A stretch of DNA of 64,000 nt from Flavivirga jejuensis (GCF_030540765.1 NZ_JAUOEL010000009.1:124001-188000), one strand, 5' to 3'; counted from the stretch's first letter, positions 1 to 9,139 are shown. Notes: generated by a model from the letters alone, not told the origin. Program-made: numbers and translations.

Positions 1-31
1 AGATAATATCTGGTTTCATTAATGAATATTC

Positions 32-673
32 ATGCATTTTATACCTGAAGCATTAGACGATTATGTTGTAAAACATTCTGAAAACGAACCAGAATTATTA
101 CAGCAACTCAGCAGAGAAACCTATCAAAAAATATTACAACCACGCATGCTTAGCGGACACTACCAAGGACGTGTTTTGAGTATGATTTCAAAACTGGTTA
201 ACCCTAAAAATGTTTTAGAGATAGGAACTTACACAGGGTATTCTGCCTTATGTTTAGCTGAAGGCATGCAAACTTCTGGAGAATTGCATACTATTGATGT
301 GAATGAAGAATTAGTAGATTTTCAAAGTAAGTATTTTAACAAATCTGATTATGGAAATCAAATTTCTCAGCATGTAGGGGACGCTCTGGAAATTATTCCA
401 AATCTAGATATAACTTTCGATTTGGTGTTTATTGATGCCGATAAAGAAAACTATCCTAACTATTTTAATATAGTTATTGATAAACTAAATACTGGAGGTA
501 TTATTTTATCTGATAACGTTCTCTGGAGCGGAAAAGTACTTGAAGATTTAAAACCTGATGACACATCCACAAAAGCCTTGTTGGAATACAATACGCTTTT
601 AAAAAATGATAACAGAGTTGAAACTGTAGTCTTACCTATTAGAGATGGATTAACAATTAGCCGAAAGATTTAA
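32..673 (+). CDS. O-methyltransferase, class I SAM-dependent (caffeoyl-CoA OMT-like)
   Basis: A 213-residue cytosolic protein of the methyltransferase_3 family, which moves a methyl group from S-adenosylmethionine to a hydroxyl group of a small molecule. Seen: the SAM-binding signature VLEIGTYTGYSALCLAE near residues 60-76, a second acidic loop ending strand 2 (HTIDVNEE), and the LVFIDADKENY motif near 131-141 that carries the metal and substrate contact residues in this family. The C-terminus reads DGLTISRKI, typical of the bacterial branch, and the length matches. The ATG at 32 is used; another ATG at 22 is out of frame. It converges on the kinase gene with a gap of about 10 bases. The true substrate cannot be read from sequence. 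Confidence 0.9.
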   Translation: MHFIPEALDDYVVKHSENEPELLQQLSRETYQKILQPRMLSGHYQGRVLSMISKLVNPKNVLEIGTYTGYSALCLAEGMQTSGELHTIDVNEELVDFQSKYFNKSDYGNQISQHVGDALEIIPNLDITFDLVFIDADKENYPNYFNIVIDKLNTGGIILSDNVLWSGKVLEDLKPDDTSTKALLEYNTLLKNDNRVETVVLPIRDGLTISRKI

Positions 674-683
674 TTATACCAAT

Positions 684-2978
684 TTAGGCTATTAAAGCAT
701 CATTAATGAATTTATTATTTTTAGACAATTCTGATTTACTAAATTGAATGTTTGTTTCAATTATTTGGTAAAATTCATAATTATCAAATGGTTTATAAAT
801 AATATCATTAAAACCAATATCATTACCATCACTATCCTTTTTTACACTATCATCAACATCTGATGCGGTTAAAGCTATTATAGGAATATGAGTATTAAAT
901 TTTCTAATATTAATGGTTGACTCTTGCCCGTTCATAATCGGCATATTAATATCCATTAAAATAAGATCAAACTCATCTTCTTTAACTGCATTTAATGCTT
1001 CTAATCCATTACAAACAATAACAGGTTCATAATTAGCCTTTTTTAATAAGTTTTGTGTAACTATCTGATTTATCTTATTATCTTCTGCCACCAAAATCTT
1101 ATACCTATTTAAAGACTTCGTTTCTATTTGATTTTTCGATTCTAATTGATTTCCCCCTTCTTTATCTATTTCAAAAGCTACATTAAAACTAAATATACTA
1201 CCTACCCCTACCTCACTTACAAGATCAATTTTACTATTAAATAACTCCACTAATTTTTTAGTAATGGAAAGCCCTAAGCCTGTACCTTGGTAATTTATAT
1301 TATTATTTTCGTCTAATTGTGAAAAATTATCAAAAACAGCATCGAATTTGTGCTGCGGAATTCCACAGCCATTATCTTCAATTTCAAAACGTATATTAAC
1401 TTCTTTTGTATTTGTATTTAACATTATTACACGAAGACTAATACGTCCGCTTTCAGTAAATTTTATGCTATTTCCTATTAAATTAATTAAAATTTGTGAC
1501 AATCTTACATTATCACATTTTATGTATTCTGGAAGACTCTCATCTATTAATACGTTAATCTTATTATTAGTTTCTTTTAATCTAAAATCAAAAGAATCTA
1601 CAATGTTTTTTATTAGTACTTTTAAACAAACAGAAGTATTTTTTAATTCTATTTTTTGCGATTCAATTTTACTTACTTGCAAAATATCATTAACAAGATT
1701 TAATAAATAGTCTCCCGAATACTTAAGTGAATTTATAAGTTTACTATCACTTTCCCTCAAATCACTATTTTCAAGAAGTAATGAGGTTATACCAACAACT
1801 CCATAAAGAGGAGTTCTTAATTCGTGCGTTACATTCGATATAAATTTCGTTTTTAATTCTGATGATTTCACAGCTTCATTTCGAGCAAGCTCCAATTCTT
1901 CATTCTGATTTTTTAAAATATTAGTCAGCCTTCTTTTAGAAACATAACTTTTATAAACTGTTATTAACGATACAAGAAATAGAAATAATGCTATCGTAAT
2001 AATAATATTTAAGTTTTTTACTTTATTAGTAACCTCAACTTGATGTATTCTTTCCGAATTTGCTATTTGAGCATCCTTTTTATAATCTTCAATAAGAAAC
2101 TTTGACTCAGTAATTAATTTTCTTTCAGATTGCGCTTTATGCATATATTTATACATGTGTTCATTATACTCCAATAGCGCACTATAAGCTTGCTTATCTA
2201 AATCTTGTTTACTTAGAGACGAGGCTAATTTTTTATAAACATGAAGTAAAAGCAAATTAGAATCTTGACTATTATTTTTATAGTTTTCTTCTAATAATGT
2301 TAGTGCTTCATTAAATTTTTTATTCGCATTATTAAACAATCCTTTTTTAATAAAATATAACCCTTGAACATACTTTAAACTCGCATAGTTTTCTGAATTT
2401 GCTCTGTCGTAATTATCTAAATTTTCTTCCGCTCTTATAAGATATATTAATGCTTTTCCTGTTAAGTTATTCTCTAAATATATCTGACACAAATTAATTT
2501 GAATATCAAATAGAACTTTCTGTTCTTTATCAAGGTTATTATGATCTTTAAGATCTCCCAGTGAAGCAAAATTTAGAGCATTTTTAAAATAAGGATGTAC
2601 CTCATCAAATGATTTCTTTTGTTTATATAACTTTCCTAAGCTTAAAAAGGAATTTGCTATTAAATAATTATCATCAATTTCTAACGAAGATTTAAGCGAT
2701 GTAACAAATCGCCTTTCGGCTGCATCATACTCCTGCATAGAACTATAAATTTGTCCCTGAATAAAATTTGCTAAAGCATAACCATAAATATCATTAATTG
2801 ATTCGGATAAGTTTTTAGATTGCTTAATTGATAATAACGAATTTATTATTTCGTTGTTATCATAAAACATCAAAGCATTTGAATTTAAACTATCAATTTG
2901 AAAAATAATATCTTTCTCGTCTTGAGAAAAAGAGGAAGTTATAATACATAGAAAACATACAAGTAGGCTCGTTTTCAT
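684..2978 (-). CDS. Hybrid sensor histidine kinase with periplasmic TPR domain and receiver
   Basis: A 764-residue membrane sensor kinase. Order of parts: signal peptide (about 1-19), TPR-like helical repeats (about 30-300) that would lie in the periplasm, one membrane segment (about 322-341), a short coiled coil, HisKA with the H-box around His385 (NVTHELRTP), HATPase_c with N-box near Asn503, DNGCGIP (535-541) and GTGLGL (565-570), then a receiver domain with AEDN (631-634), phospho-acceptor Asp676 in DLILMDINMP and Lys729. All key residues are present. TPR-type sensor kinases of this design are common in Bacteroidota, where they often control stress or surface genes. No response regulator or output gene sits next to it, so the target is unknown. 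It probably passes phosphate to its own receiver and on to an unlinked partner. Confidence 0.92.
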   Translation of the reverse strand: MKTSLLVCFLCIITSSFSQDEKDIIFQIDSLNSNALMFYDNNEIINSLLSIKQSKNLSESINDIYGYALANFIQGQIYSSMQEYDAAERRFVTSLKSSLEIDDNYLIANSFLSLGKLYKQKKSFDEVHPYFKNALNFASLGDLKDHNNLDKEQKVLFDIQINLCQIYLENNLTGKALIYLIRAEENLDNYDRANSENYASLKYVQGLYFIKKGLFNNANKKFNEALTLLEENYKNNSQDSNLLLLHVYKKLASSLSKQDLDKQAYSALLEYNEHMYKYMHKAQSERKLITESKFLIEDYKKDAQIANSERIHQVEVTNKVKNLNIIITIALFLFLVSLITVYKSYVSKRRLTNILKNQNEELELARNEAVKSSELKTKFISNVTHELRTPLYGVVGITSLLLENSDLRESDSKLINSLKYSGDYLLNLVNDILQVSKIESQKIELKNTSVCLKVLIKNIVDSFDFRLKETNNKINVLIDESLPEYIKCDNVRLSQILINLIGNSIKFTESGRISLRVIMLNTNTKEVNIRFEIEDNGCGIPQHKFDAVFDNFSQLDENNNINYQGTGLGLSITKKLVELFNSKIDLVSEVGVGSIFSFNVAFEIDKEGGNQLESKNQIETKSLNRYKILVAEDNKINQIVTQNLLKKANYEPVIVCNGLEALNAVKEDEFDLILMDINMPIMNGQESTINIRKFNTHIPIIALTASDVDDSVKKDSDGNDIGFNDIIYKPFDNYEFYQIIETNIQFSKSELSKNNKFINDALIA

Positions 2979-3106
2979 TTGGTTAGGGTTTTAGATTTGG
3001 TAACGCAATATATTTTTCAATGTATGAGAAATTGAAAATATTCGATGAAAACACTAATTAAAACGTTTATAGGTAAGGTGTGAAATAAAAGGCTACAGGG
3101 GGTAAA

Positions 3107-3394
3107 TTAAAATTTACGCTTTACTGAGCCTGTAAAATCATCTAAATTGTCTTTAACTTTGTTAAGTTCTTTACTAACATCGTCTTTGATACTCGTATCA
3201 ATACCATTTTTTTCAGCAGTTTTAGTAATTTCATGCTTAATATCGTTGGTAGCATCTTTAAGAGTACGCATCCCTTTTCCTAAACCACGAGCTATTTCTG
3301 GCAACTTATCTGCACCAAAAACCATAATAACAACAAATAGTATAACTGCTATTTCGGCACCACTAATAAATAAAAATGTAGCTGATTGTATCAC
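3107..3394 (-). CDS. tatA: Sec-independent protein translocase subunit TatA/TatE
   Basis: A 95-residue TatA/B-type protein: a short N-terminal membrane helix (residues about 12-27, EIAVILFVVIMVFGADKLPE), the conserved FG-(A)DKLPE hinge, then an amphipathic helix (ARGLGKGMRTLKDAT) and a charged tail. TatA forms the pore for folded twin-arginine substrates together with TatC, which is not in this window. The start read here is GTG at 3394; there is no in-frame ATG before residue 22, which lies in the membrane helix, so the non-ATG start seems real. A TATATTTG promoter box lies only 4 bases upstream, which would give an almost leaderless message. TatA and TatB cannot be separated reliably, but the short tail and FGADKLPE favour TatA. 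Confidence 0.9.
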   Translation of the reverse strand: MIQSATFLFISGAEIAVILFVVIMVFGADKLPEIARGLGKGMRTLKDATNDIKHEITKTAEKNGIDTSIKDDVSKELNKVKDNLDDFTGSVKRKF

Positions 3395-3397
3395 AAT

Positions 3398-3405
3398 GCA
3401 AATAT
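3398..3405 (-). promoter_or_regulatory. Bacteroidota -7 box upstream of tatA
   Basis: The minus strand reads TATATTTG followed by C, matching TAnnTTTG, the -7 element of Flavobacterium-type promoters. It ends 3 bases before the GTG at 3394, so the transcript would start at or next to the start codon. Confidence 0.5.
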
Positions 3406-3430
3406 AGTGAGTTGTTTTGTTAGAATAAAA

Positions 3431-3456
3431 AAAAGCCGATTATAAAATCGGCTTTT
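3431..3456 (-). terminator. Intrinsic terminator after the M1 aminopeptidase gene
   Basis: A perfect 10-bp stem AAAAGCCGAT / ATCGGCTTTT with a 6-base loop sits about 20 bases past the minus-strand stop of the peptidase gene. On the minus strand the hairpin is followed by a run of T residues. It separates this series from tatA. Confidence 0.8.
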
Positions 3457-3474
3457 AATTTAAATATTCTTTTT

Positions 3475-5739
3475 TTATCCTTTAACCTTTTCTTTAAATT
3501 GATCAAAGTCATTTTTCTTTACTTTTCTTGGCCACGAATTATTTGACGTATCTACATCGGCGGTTTCTAAATCTGGGTCTATCATAATATTAGTAATTGC
3601 TTTTTGAGTTTTGAAAACCCTTTTTACTTCACTATCATTATGCCTCCAAATTTGTGCTGGATATGTTTTTCTCTCTTTAGTACCATCTTCATAGGTTAGC
3701 TCTAAAATTATTGGCATTACCAATCCTCCTGGTTTTTCAAAAGTAACTTCATAAAAATATTTTGGAGCATCATCTAACTGTGCTTTTTCTTCATCACTTA
3801 AACTGTTTAAATAATTATTTAAGAATTCAAAATCTGAAGCTTTCTTTGCATCTTCTGGCGTTTTCCCTTCTTTTACTTCGGCAAAATAAATCAGCTTATC
3901 CTTATAATCATCAAGGTTTATATTGTATCGCTTAGCAATTTTTTCATCTTTTTCAGATGGTTTATCTGTTAAATAAAAGCTCTTAACTTCTTTAACTCCT
4001 ATATCGGTATAGTCTGTTGTATAAAACCATCCTCTCCAAAACCAATCTAAATCCATAGCAGAGGCATCTTCCATACTTCTAAAAAAGTCTGCAGGTGTTG
4101 GGTGTTTAAACATCCAACGTTTTGAGTATGTTCTAAAAGCATAATCAAATAACTCAGGTCCCATAATGGTTTGCCTTAACATATACAAACCAGCCGCTGG
4201 TTTAGTATAAGCGTTCGGTCCAAATTGATAAACATAATCCCCTTGCGACATAATTGGAGAAATATAACTTTGGTCTCCTCCCATATAGGGCACAATATCT
4301 TTAGGTAAATTACCTGTTTCATAATTAGGATCGTAATCTAACTCTGCTAATGTTTCTACAAACGAGTTTAAACCTTCATCCATCCATGTCCATTGGCGCT
4401 CATCACTATTTACAATCATTGGAAAAAAATTATGTCCAATTTCGTGGGTAATTACACCAATCATACCTCTTTTAAGTCGTTTTGAATAAGTTCCATCTGG
4501 ATTAGGCCTTCCGTAGTTAAAACAAATCATAGGATATTCCATTCCCATTTCTGCGTGTACAGAAACAGCCTTATTGTATGGATAATCAAAAGTAAGCTTA
4601 GAATACTCTTCTAATGTATTTGCTACAACTCTTGTTGAATGTTCTTCCCAAAGTGGATTTCCTTCTTTAGAATATAATGAAATTGCCATAACAGTTCTAC
4701 CATTTATATCTACAGCCATGGCATCCCATAAAAATTTTCTTGAAGTTGCAAAAGCAAAATCCCTAACGTTATTTGCTTTAAAGTGCCATGTTTTCGTTTT
4801 TGTGCTTCTTTCTTTCTCTGCTTTTTCAGCTTCTTCCTGCGTTACAATAAAGACAGGATCTTTATATGATTTTTTAGCCAACTCAAAACGCTTAATCTGC
4901 TCTTTTGTTAAAACGTCCTTTTCATTTTGCAATACACCTGTTGCTTCTAATTTATGGTCTGCGGGAACTGTTAATTTAACATCAAAATCTCCAAACTCTA
5001 AAGCAAACTCACTACGTCCCCAAAACTGCATATTTTGCCACCCTTCAACATTATCGTAAACACAAAGTCTTGGATAAAATTGAGCTATTACATAATTACT
5101 ATTTCCATCTGGAAATGACTCATAACCAGACCGTCCTCCATCTGCAACATGATTATTAACATTATACCACCATTTTATTTGAAATTTAAATTCTCCACCT
5201 GGAGCTAATGGTTTTGGTAAATTAATTCGCATCATCGTTCGATTTATCATAAAAGATAAATCTGAACCATCAGATTTTTTAACAGCCTCAATATTAAAAC
5301 CACCATCAAAACGTTTTTTTAAATTTGTTTTAGTGAAATTTACTGGGCCATTAAATGTCGCATTGAAATTTTCTGATTCTACCTCTGGAGTTTTTGAATC
5401 TTTAGCTCGCATATTTTGATCAAGCTGCACCCATAAATAATCTAAATAATCTTTAGAATTGTTATGATATGTTATTTTTTCGTTTCCAAAAATCTGATTT
5501 TTAGATTCGTCTAAACGAATATCCATGACGTAATCAACTTTTTGTTGCGTATACTGATAACCAGGTGCTCCTGAAGCTGTTCTGGTATTACTTGGCGTAG
5601 GTAACACATCTTTCAATTGTCTGAATTTGTTCTGATCTGTGTGACCCTGAACTTTAGCCTTTTCTTGTTCTTGTGCAAAAATAGTCGTAGAAATAAAAAC
5701 AACAGAAAGGAAATAATACTTAAACTTTTTCATTATCAA
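3475..5739 (-). CDS. M1 family zinc aminopeptidase-like metalloprotease, exported
   Basis: A 754-residue protein with a signal peptide (cleavage likely after ...TTIFAQ, about residue 23). The M1 catalytic core is clear: GMEYP (399-403) in place of the usual GAMEN exopeptidase loop, HEIGH at 432-436 and the third zinc ligand in WMDEGLNS (Glu455), spaced as in gluzincins. Such secreted M1 proteins of Bacteroidota are thought to trim peptides outside the cytoplasm. No T9SS sorting domain or lipobox was seen, so it is probably periplasmic. A second ATG two codons downstream (MKKFKYYF) may be the true start. It is the last gene of a minus-strand series with the DUF6702 gene 100 bases upstream and a terminator behind it. 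Confidence 0.92.
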   Translation of the reverse strand: MIMKKFKYYFLSVVFISTTIFAQEQEKAKVQGHTDQNKFRQLKDVLPTPSNTRTASGAPGYQYTQQKVDYVMDIRLDESKNQIFGNEKITYHNNSKDYLDYLWVQLDQNMRAKDSKTPEVESENFNATFNGPVNFTKTNLKKRFDGGFNIEAVKKSDGSDLSFMINRTMMRINLPKPLAPGGEFKFQIKWWYNVNNHVADGGRSGYESFPDGNSNYVIAQFYPRLCVYDNVEGWQNMQFWGRSEFALEFGDFDVKLTVPADHKLEATGVLQNEKDVLTKEQIKRFELAKKSYKDPVFIVTQEEAEKAEKERSTKTKTWHFKANNVRDFAFATSRKFLWDAMAVDINGRTVMAISLYSKEGNPLWEEHSTRVVANTLEEYSKLTFDYPYNKAVSVHAEMGMEYPMICFNYGRPNPDGTYSKRLKRGMIGVITHEIGHNFFPMIVNSDERQWTWMDEGLNSFVETLAELDYDPNYETGNLPKDIVPYMGGDQSYISPIMSQGDYVYQFGPNAYTKPAAGLYMLRQTIMGPELFDYAFRTYSKRWMFKHPTPADFFRSMEDASAMDLDWFWRGWFYTTDYTDIGVKEVKSFYLTDKPSEKDEKIAKRYNINLDDYKDKLIYFAEVKEGKTPEDAKKASDFEFLNNYLNSLSDEEKAQLDDAPKYFYEVTFEKPGGLVMPIILELTYEDGTKERKTYPAQIWRHNDSEVKRVFKTQKAITNIMIDPDLETADVDTSNNSWPRKVKKNDFDQFKEKVKG

Positions 5740-5840
5740 TTTTATATTTTATTTAATAAACTGAATATTTGAATAATAACTGAATTATTATTACAAAAAA
5801 CGTTCGAAAATAATGAATCTGAAAATGCTTTAACTTATTT

Positions 5841-6344
5841 TTAGTTAAACTTTAACAATGAATTATCATTTTGGGAAGTCAGTATAAAACTTTTTTGTTT
5901 GGAATTGATTTTTGTTTTTATAATGTTTTGCTGTTCTTCAAATAAATCAAATAAGACTTTATTGCTAATTTCAAAAGATTTAATAGTATCAACACGTTCT
6001 ATTTCCAAATAACAACGCATAATATCTGCATCATATTCTTTACCTATAAAAACAAGATTGACTTCTTCATCATTAATCTTAACTTTTATTTTTTCATTTA
6101 AATAGCTATCAATATAGGTGTCGTTTGTTTTTGGTTCGTCTTTACCTGCTAACGTAATAGTTTCGTCATAGCGTTCTCGTAACAGGCTTTCAAAATCGTC
6201 AATAAAAATTCTTGTTGTTATTTGTACAGATTGCTTCTCTTCAATAAAATTAATTTGAGTCACACTTATATAATATTTATGCAGTGTAGTAAATGCAAAA
6301 AATGGTATAATTAAAAAGAACAAAAAGGGTTTAATTAATTTCAT
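5841..6344 (-). CDS. DUF6702 family exported protein
   Basis: A 167-residue protein with an N-terminal hydrophobic signal (residues about 4-19), then a mostly beta domain whose opening HKYYISVTQINF and RIFIDDFESLLRERY are hallmarks of the Bacteroidota DUF6702 family. The function of the family is unknown. In flavobacteria it frequently stands next to an M1 peptidase gene, as here, which suggests a shared periplasmic role, but that is inference. The upstream spacer holds a MITE-like element, so it may be transcribed separately from the three paralogues further upstream. Confidence 0.8.
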   Translation of the reverse strand: MKLIKPFLFFLIIPFFAFTTLHKYYISVTQINFIEEKQSVQITTRIFIDDFESLLRERYDETITLAGKDEPKTNDTYIDSYLNEKIKVKINDEEVNLVFIGKEYDADIMRCYLEIERVDTIKSFEISNKVLFDLFEEQQNIIKTKINSKQKSFILTSQNDNSLLKFN

Positions 6345-6494
6345 CTATATATTTTTTGCTAAAGTAATTATTTTGGTACTTAACTTGCTTAGTCTTTATT
6401 GTTTTATAATATGTGGTATAACATTCATATAATGAATACACAATAAAAATACGCTTTAGTAATATATGTTTCAAAAAGCATTCCAAAAAGCATT

Positions 6495-6632
6495 AGAAAC
6501 TGTTTGGGAAGATTAAGTTCTCAAGTCAACACAAAATAAATGCGAATAGCATCGCTATTTAAAGAAATTTTGCTGCAGAATGAGCACTTAAGACTACAAA
6601 ACAAACTAAAGGATAAAATTTAAACAGTTTCT
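6495..6632. repeat. MITE-like element with terminal inverted repeats
   Basis: About 138 bases bounded by AGAAACTGTTT (6495-6505) and its exact inverse AAACAGTTTCT (6622-6632). The right end touches the stop codon of the minus-strand paralogue ending at 6632. The last 30 bases (6603-6632) recur identically at 53820-53849. It holds no ORF, so it would depend on a transposase or recombinase from elsewhere. Confidence 0.6.
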
Positions 6633-7429
6633 TAATCTTTACCTTCTTCTAAATTTTCCATATACTGTCTATACTTATATCTTAAAAAAACCAATATGTT
6701 AAAATCGGTTTGGTTTTTACAACGCTTAATAAAATTTTCATCATCTGCACAGAAATAGAAAAAGTCCGCTACTAAATTTTCTTCCAATGGATTTGATGCT
6801 AAAAAATCTTTTGATAATCTTGATTTTATACTTTGCATCAATGGTTCTTTAGTTTCGATTTCTACACGATTTTTCAACATCTTAGTTCTTCCAGAAATCG
6901 CATTCAATATAGGATTTAAAGGAACTGAACCTGTTAAAGGCTGATACCATTTAATACCACCACCACGCGCTTCGTCCAATCGTCTTTCACTTTGTGTTGC
7001 TAATTTACCCGTATAACCTGGAATACCTAAGTCAAAAAAATTAACAGGAGGCTTACCTTCCATGTTTTTAATATCCATAAATATATTTCCAGTTAAAACC
7101 TTACCAACTACAACTTCATCCAACTCATTAACTTGCTCGTCTAATGTTACTAGAATCACTTTTGTAGAAATAACATTTTTTGAAACAACAACCTCTTTTA
7201 GTTTATGTTGAATAGATGAAAACACTAAAGTATCATTTAAGTTAGCATCCATATTAAACTCCCCATCTTTATTTGTTATTGTAAAAACTTGTGCTGTCTT
7301 ATTAATTACATGAATATTTTCAATATCCGACTTACTTTCAACTTTTCCGAATATTTCTACCGTTTGAGAAAGAACGCCCTGAAAACAAAATAAAGAGAGT
7401 ATGGTACTATAAAGTTTAATTTTCAACAT
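6632..7429 (-). CDS. Carboxypeptidase-regulatory-like domain protein, paralogue 3 of 3
   Basis: A 265-residue protein with a signal peptide (about 1-21) and an N-terminal CarboxypepD_reg-like beta-sandwich (about 24-105: VEIFGKVESKSD..., TNKDGEFNMDANLNDTLVFS). Then comes LDEVVVGKVLTGNIFMDI, which resembles the linker to the plug of TonB-dependent receptors, but no beta-barrel follows. The rest is a charged, partly helical region. It overlaps the preceding paralogue by 14 bases, so the two are surely co-transcribed. Its C-terminal half has diverged most from the other two copies. Function unknown; a periplasmic or outer-membrane-associated role is likely from the signal peptide. Confidence 0.75.
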   Translation of the reverse strand: MLKIKLYSTILSLFCFQGVLSQTVEIFGKVESKSDIENIHVINKTAQVFTITNKDGEFNMDANLNDTLVFSSIQHKLKEVVVSKNVISTKVILVTLDEQVNELDEVVVGKVLTGNIFMDIKNMEGKPPVNFFDLGIPGYTGKLATQSERRLDEARGGGIKWYQPLTGSVPLNPILNAISGRTKMLKNRVEIETKEPLMQSIKSRLSKDFLASNPLEENLVADFFYFCADDENFIKRCKNQTDFNILVFLRYKYRQYMENLEEGKD

Positions 7430-8228
7430 TCTGAAGTTTTAAAAACAATTCGTTTTGTTTTATTAAAAACTCGATAAGATACATTTCATTCTCACGCTTA
7501 AAAAGCTCTGAATTTATCCCCTTTTCCTCCACAAAAGCCACAAAATCTCCAACATGTTCTAAGGGCAAGTTAAAAATGGTACTTATAGCTTTATGATCAT
7601 AAACATCTAAAAGATCTTTTTGTTCTGGCCTTTCTTTTACTTTTTCTTTTAATAGATTTACTTTAAGAGGCAAATCCTTCTTAGTTAATAATTTGAAAAT
7701 TTTCACAATATCAGGCATAAAATTACGTGCCTCTGGATTAATTATAGCTTTTAAATGATTAACAACAACCTCATTGTCGAATGCTTTAACATCATTATAT
7801 TCAAAATCCACATCCATATTACCCATATCAATATATATAGGTTTAATGGTTTTAACATTTGCTACATCTGTTAATATGTTTCCAGAAAGACCAGACGAAA
7901 GTACAACAGCATCTAATCGGTTAACTTGTTGAACCAAGTGTATTTTTAATTGTTGCGTTTTAATAACGTCTGCATCTATAGTAATTGAAACGGTTTGAAA
8001 TTGTAATGCTGAGATCTCAATAATATCACGTAATGCAGCTTTAATAACAAAAACGCCTTTTTCATTTGTGATCGTACCTTTATTCGATGACGTGTTAAAG
8101 ATTGTTACAGCTTCAACATCATTATCAGTCGAAAGAATAATTCCATTTATTTCTATTCTATCGATTGATTGACCACTGGCATAAAGTGATAAAAAAATGA
8201 ATATAAAAGGGGTTAGTACTAGTTTCAA
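7416..8228 (-). CDS. Carboxypeptidase-regulatory-like domain protein, paralogue 2 of 3
   Basis: A 270-residue exported protein. After the signal peptide (about 1-19) the regulatory-like domain reads IEINGIILSTDNDVEAVTIF and then TSSNKGTITNEKGVFVI, very close to paralogue 1 (IYNASSNKGTITDGNGAFTL), so these two are recent duplicates. LDAVVLSSGLSGNILTDV marks the domain end. The C-terminal part (about 210-270) contains FVAFVEEKGINSELFKRENE, matched in paralogue 1 by FIRFVESKDFDFSLLNYGKE. It has its own terminator-separated unit with paralogue 3 downstream. Role unknown. Confidence 0.75.
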   Translation of the reverse strand: MKLVLTPFIFIFLSLYASGQSIDRIEINGIILSTDNDVEAVTIFNTSSNKGTITNEKGVFVIKAALRDIIEISALQFQTVSITIDADVIKTQQLKIHLVQQVNRLDAVVLSSGLSGNILTDVANVKTIKPIYIDMGNMDVDFEYNDVKAFDNEVVVNHLKAIINPEARNFMPDIVKIFKLLTKKDLPLKVNLLKEKVKERPEQKDLLDVYDHKAISTIFNLPLEHVGDFVAFVEEKGINSELFKRENEMYLIEFLIKQNELFLKLQNVEN

Positions 8229-8278
8229 GCTGCTTAAATTAAAGCATAAAGAACGGCTTTCAAATCTTAAATAAAATA

Positions 8279-8313
8279 AAAAGCTGTTTTAAACTTTTGT
8301 TAAAACAGCTTTT
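8279..8313 (-). terminator. Terminator between paralogues 1 and 2
   Basis: A 14-bp perfect stem (8279-8292 with 8300-8313; AAAAGCTGTTTTAA arm) and a 7-base loop, 20 bases beyond the stop of paralogue 1 and followed on the minus strand by A/T-rich DNA with T runs. It suggests that paralogue 1 is transcribed apart from 2 and 3, or that expression falls off between them. Confidence 0.7.
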
Positions 8314-8332
8314 AAAACTTAAAACAGTTTTA

Positions 8333-9139
8333 TTATTTTTTCTTATCTAAACTTAAAAATTCAGTACTTTTTTTATTCAATAATTCAAGAAACTCCATTT
8401 CTTTTCCGTAGTTAAGTAACGAAAAGTCAAAATCTTTACTTTCAACAAACCTTATAAATTCTTCAACTCGGTGCGTTGGGATATTAAAATTATCAACTAT
8501 AAACTCCGACCCAAAATAATACTTAATAGATTCTACAGGAACATCGGGAATACCCGATCCCTTTTTATCTGCAATCCCAGATCTAAATAATGGTAGTAAT
8601 AATTGATCGACCACATTTACCACATTAAGCCCATTAATCATCCTTTGGCGCTGCGTATTCATAGTCATGTTCTTTGTTTTAGGTCTGTAATCATCCTTAA
8701 GATCAAGATTATCACTGTATTTAACCCCAAAATACAAAGCATCTAATTTGGGTTTAAATGTATTGGTATTCTGTATATCGGTATTTAAGTTCCCTGATAA
8801 TCCTTTTGTTGAAACAACAATCTCATCAAGCTTATAAATTTCTTCAATTAAAAAAAGTTTCATGGATTTAGATTGAATAATTGCTTCATTAATTTCAAAA
8901 TTAATATTTTGATATTGTAAGGCGCTTACTTCTATTAAATCGTCCTGCTTTACACGCAATGTAAATGCACCATTTCCATCAGTAATAGTCCCTTTATTTG
9001 ATGACGCATTGTAAATTGTAATACCAGCAACATCACTACTTTCAACAATTATTTTTCCGCTAATTTGTATGCGCTTAATACCTTGAGACATCACATGCAT
9101 TGTAGATAATAATGCAAAAAAGAAAATGGCTTTTTTCAT
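8333..9139 (-). CDS. Carboxypeptidase-regulatory-like domain protein, paralogue 1 of 3
   Basis: A 268-residue exported protein when started at the ATG at 9139 (MKKAIFFFALLSTMHVMSQG, a good signal peptide). The longer reading from 9181 would put 14 residues ahead of the signal, so the inner start is preferred. The regulatory-like domain covers about residues 21-100, ending in LDEIVVSTKGLSGNLNTDI. The region after it is unassigned, rich in charged residues, and carries the same C-terminal FVES-type motif as paralogue 2. First of three tandem minus-strand paralogues that precede the DUF6702 and M1 peptidase genes. Function unknown. Confidence 0.72.
   Translation of the reverse strand: MKKAIFFFALLSTMHVMSQGIKRIQISGKIIVESSDVAGITIYNASSNKGTITDGNGAFTLRVKQDDLIEVSALQYQNINFEINEAIIQSKSMKLFLIEEIYKLDEIVVSTKGLSGNLNTDIQNTNTFKPKLDALYFGVKYSDNLDLKDDYRPKTKNMTMNTQRQRMINGLNVVNVVDQLLLPLFRSGIADKKGSGIPDVPVESIKYYFGSEFIVDNFNIPTHRVEEFIRFVESKDFDFSLLNYGKEMEFLELLNKKSTEFLSLDKKK

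Noticed and set aside
4718-5059. Plus-strand frames opposite large genes (for example inside the M1 peptidase, tamL, nqrE and the surface protein)
   Set aside because: All are antisense shadows of conserved proteins without own motifs or upstream signals.
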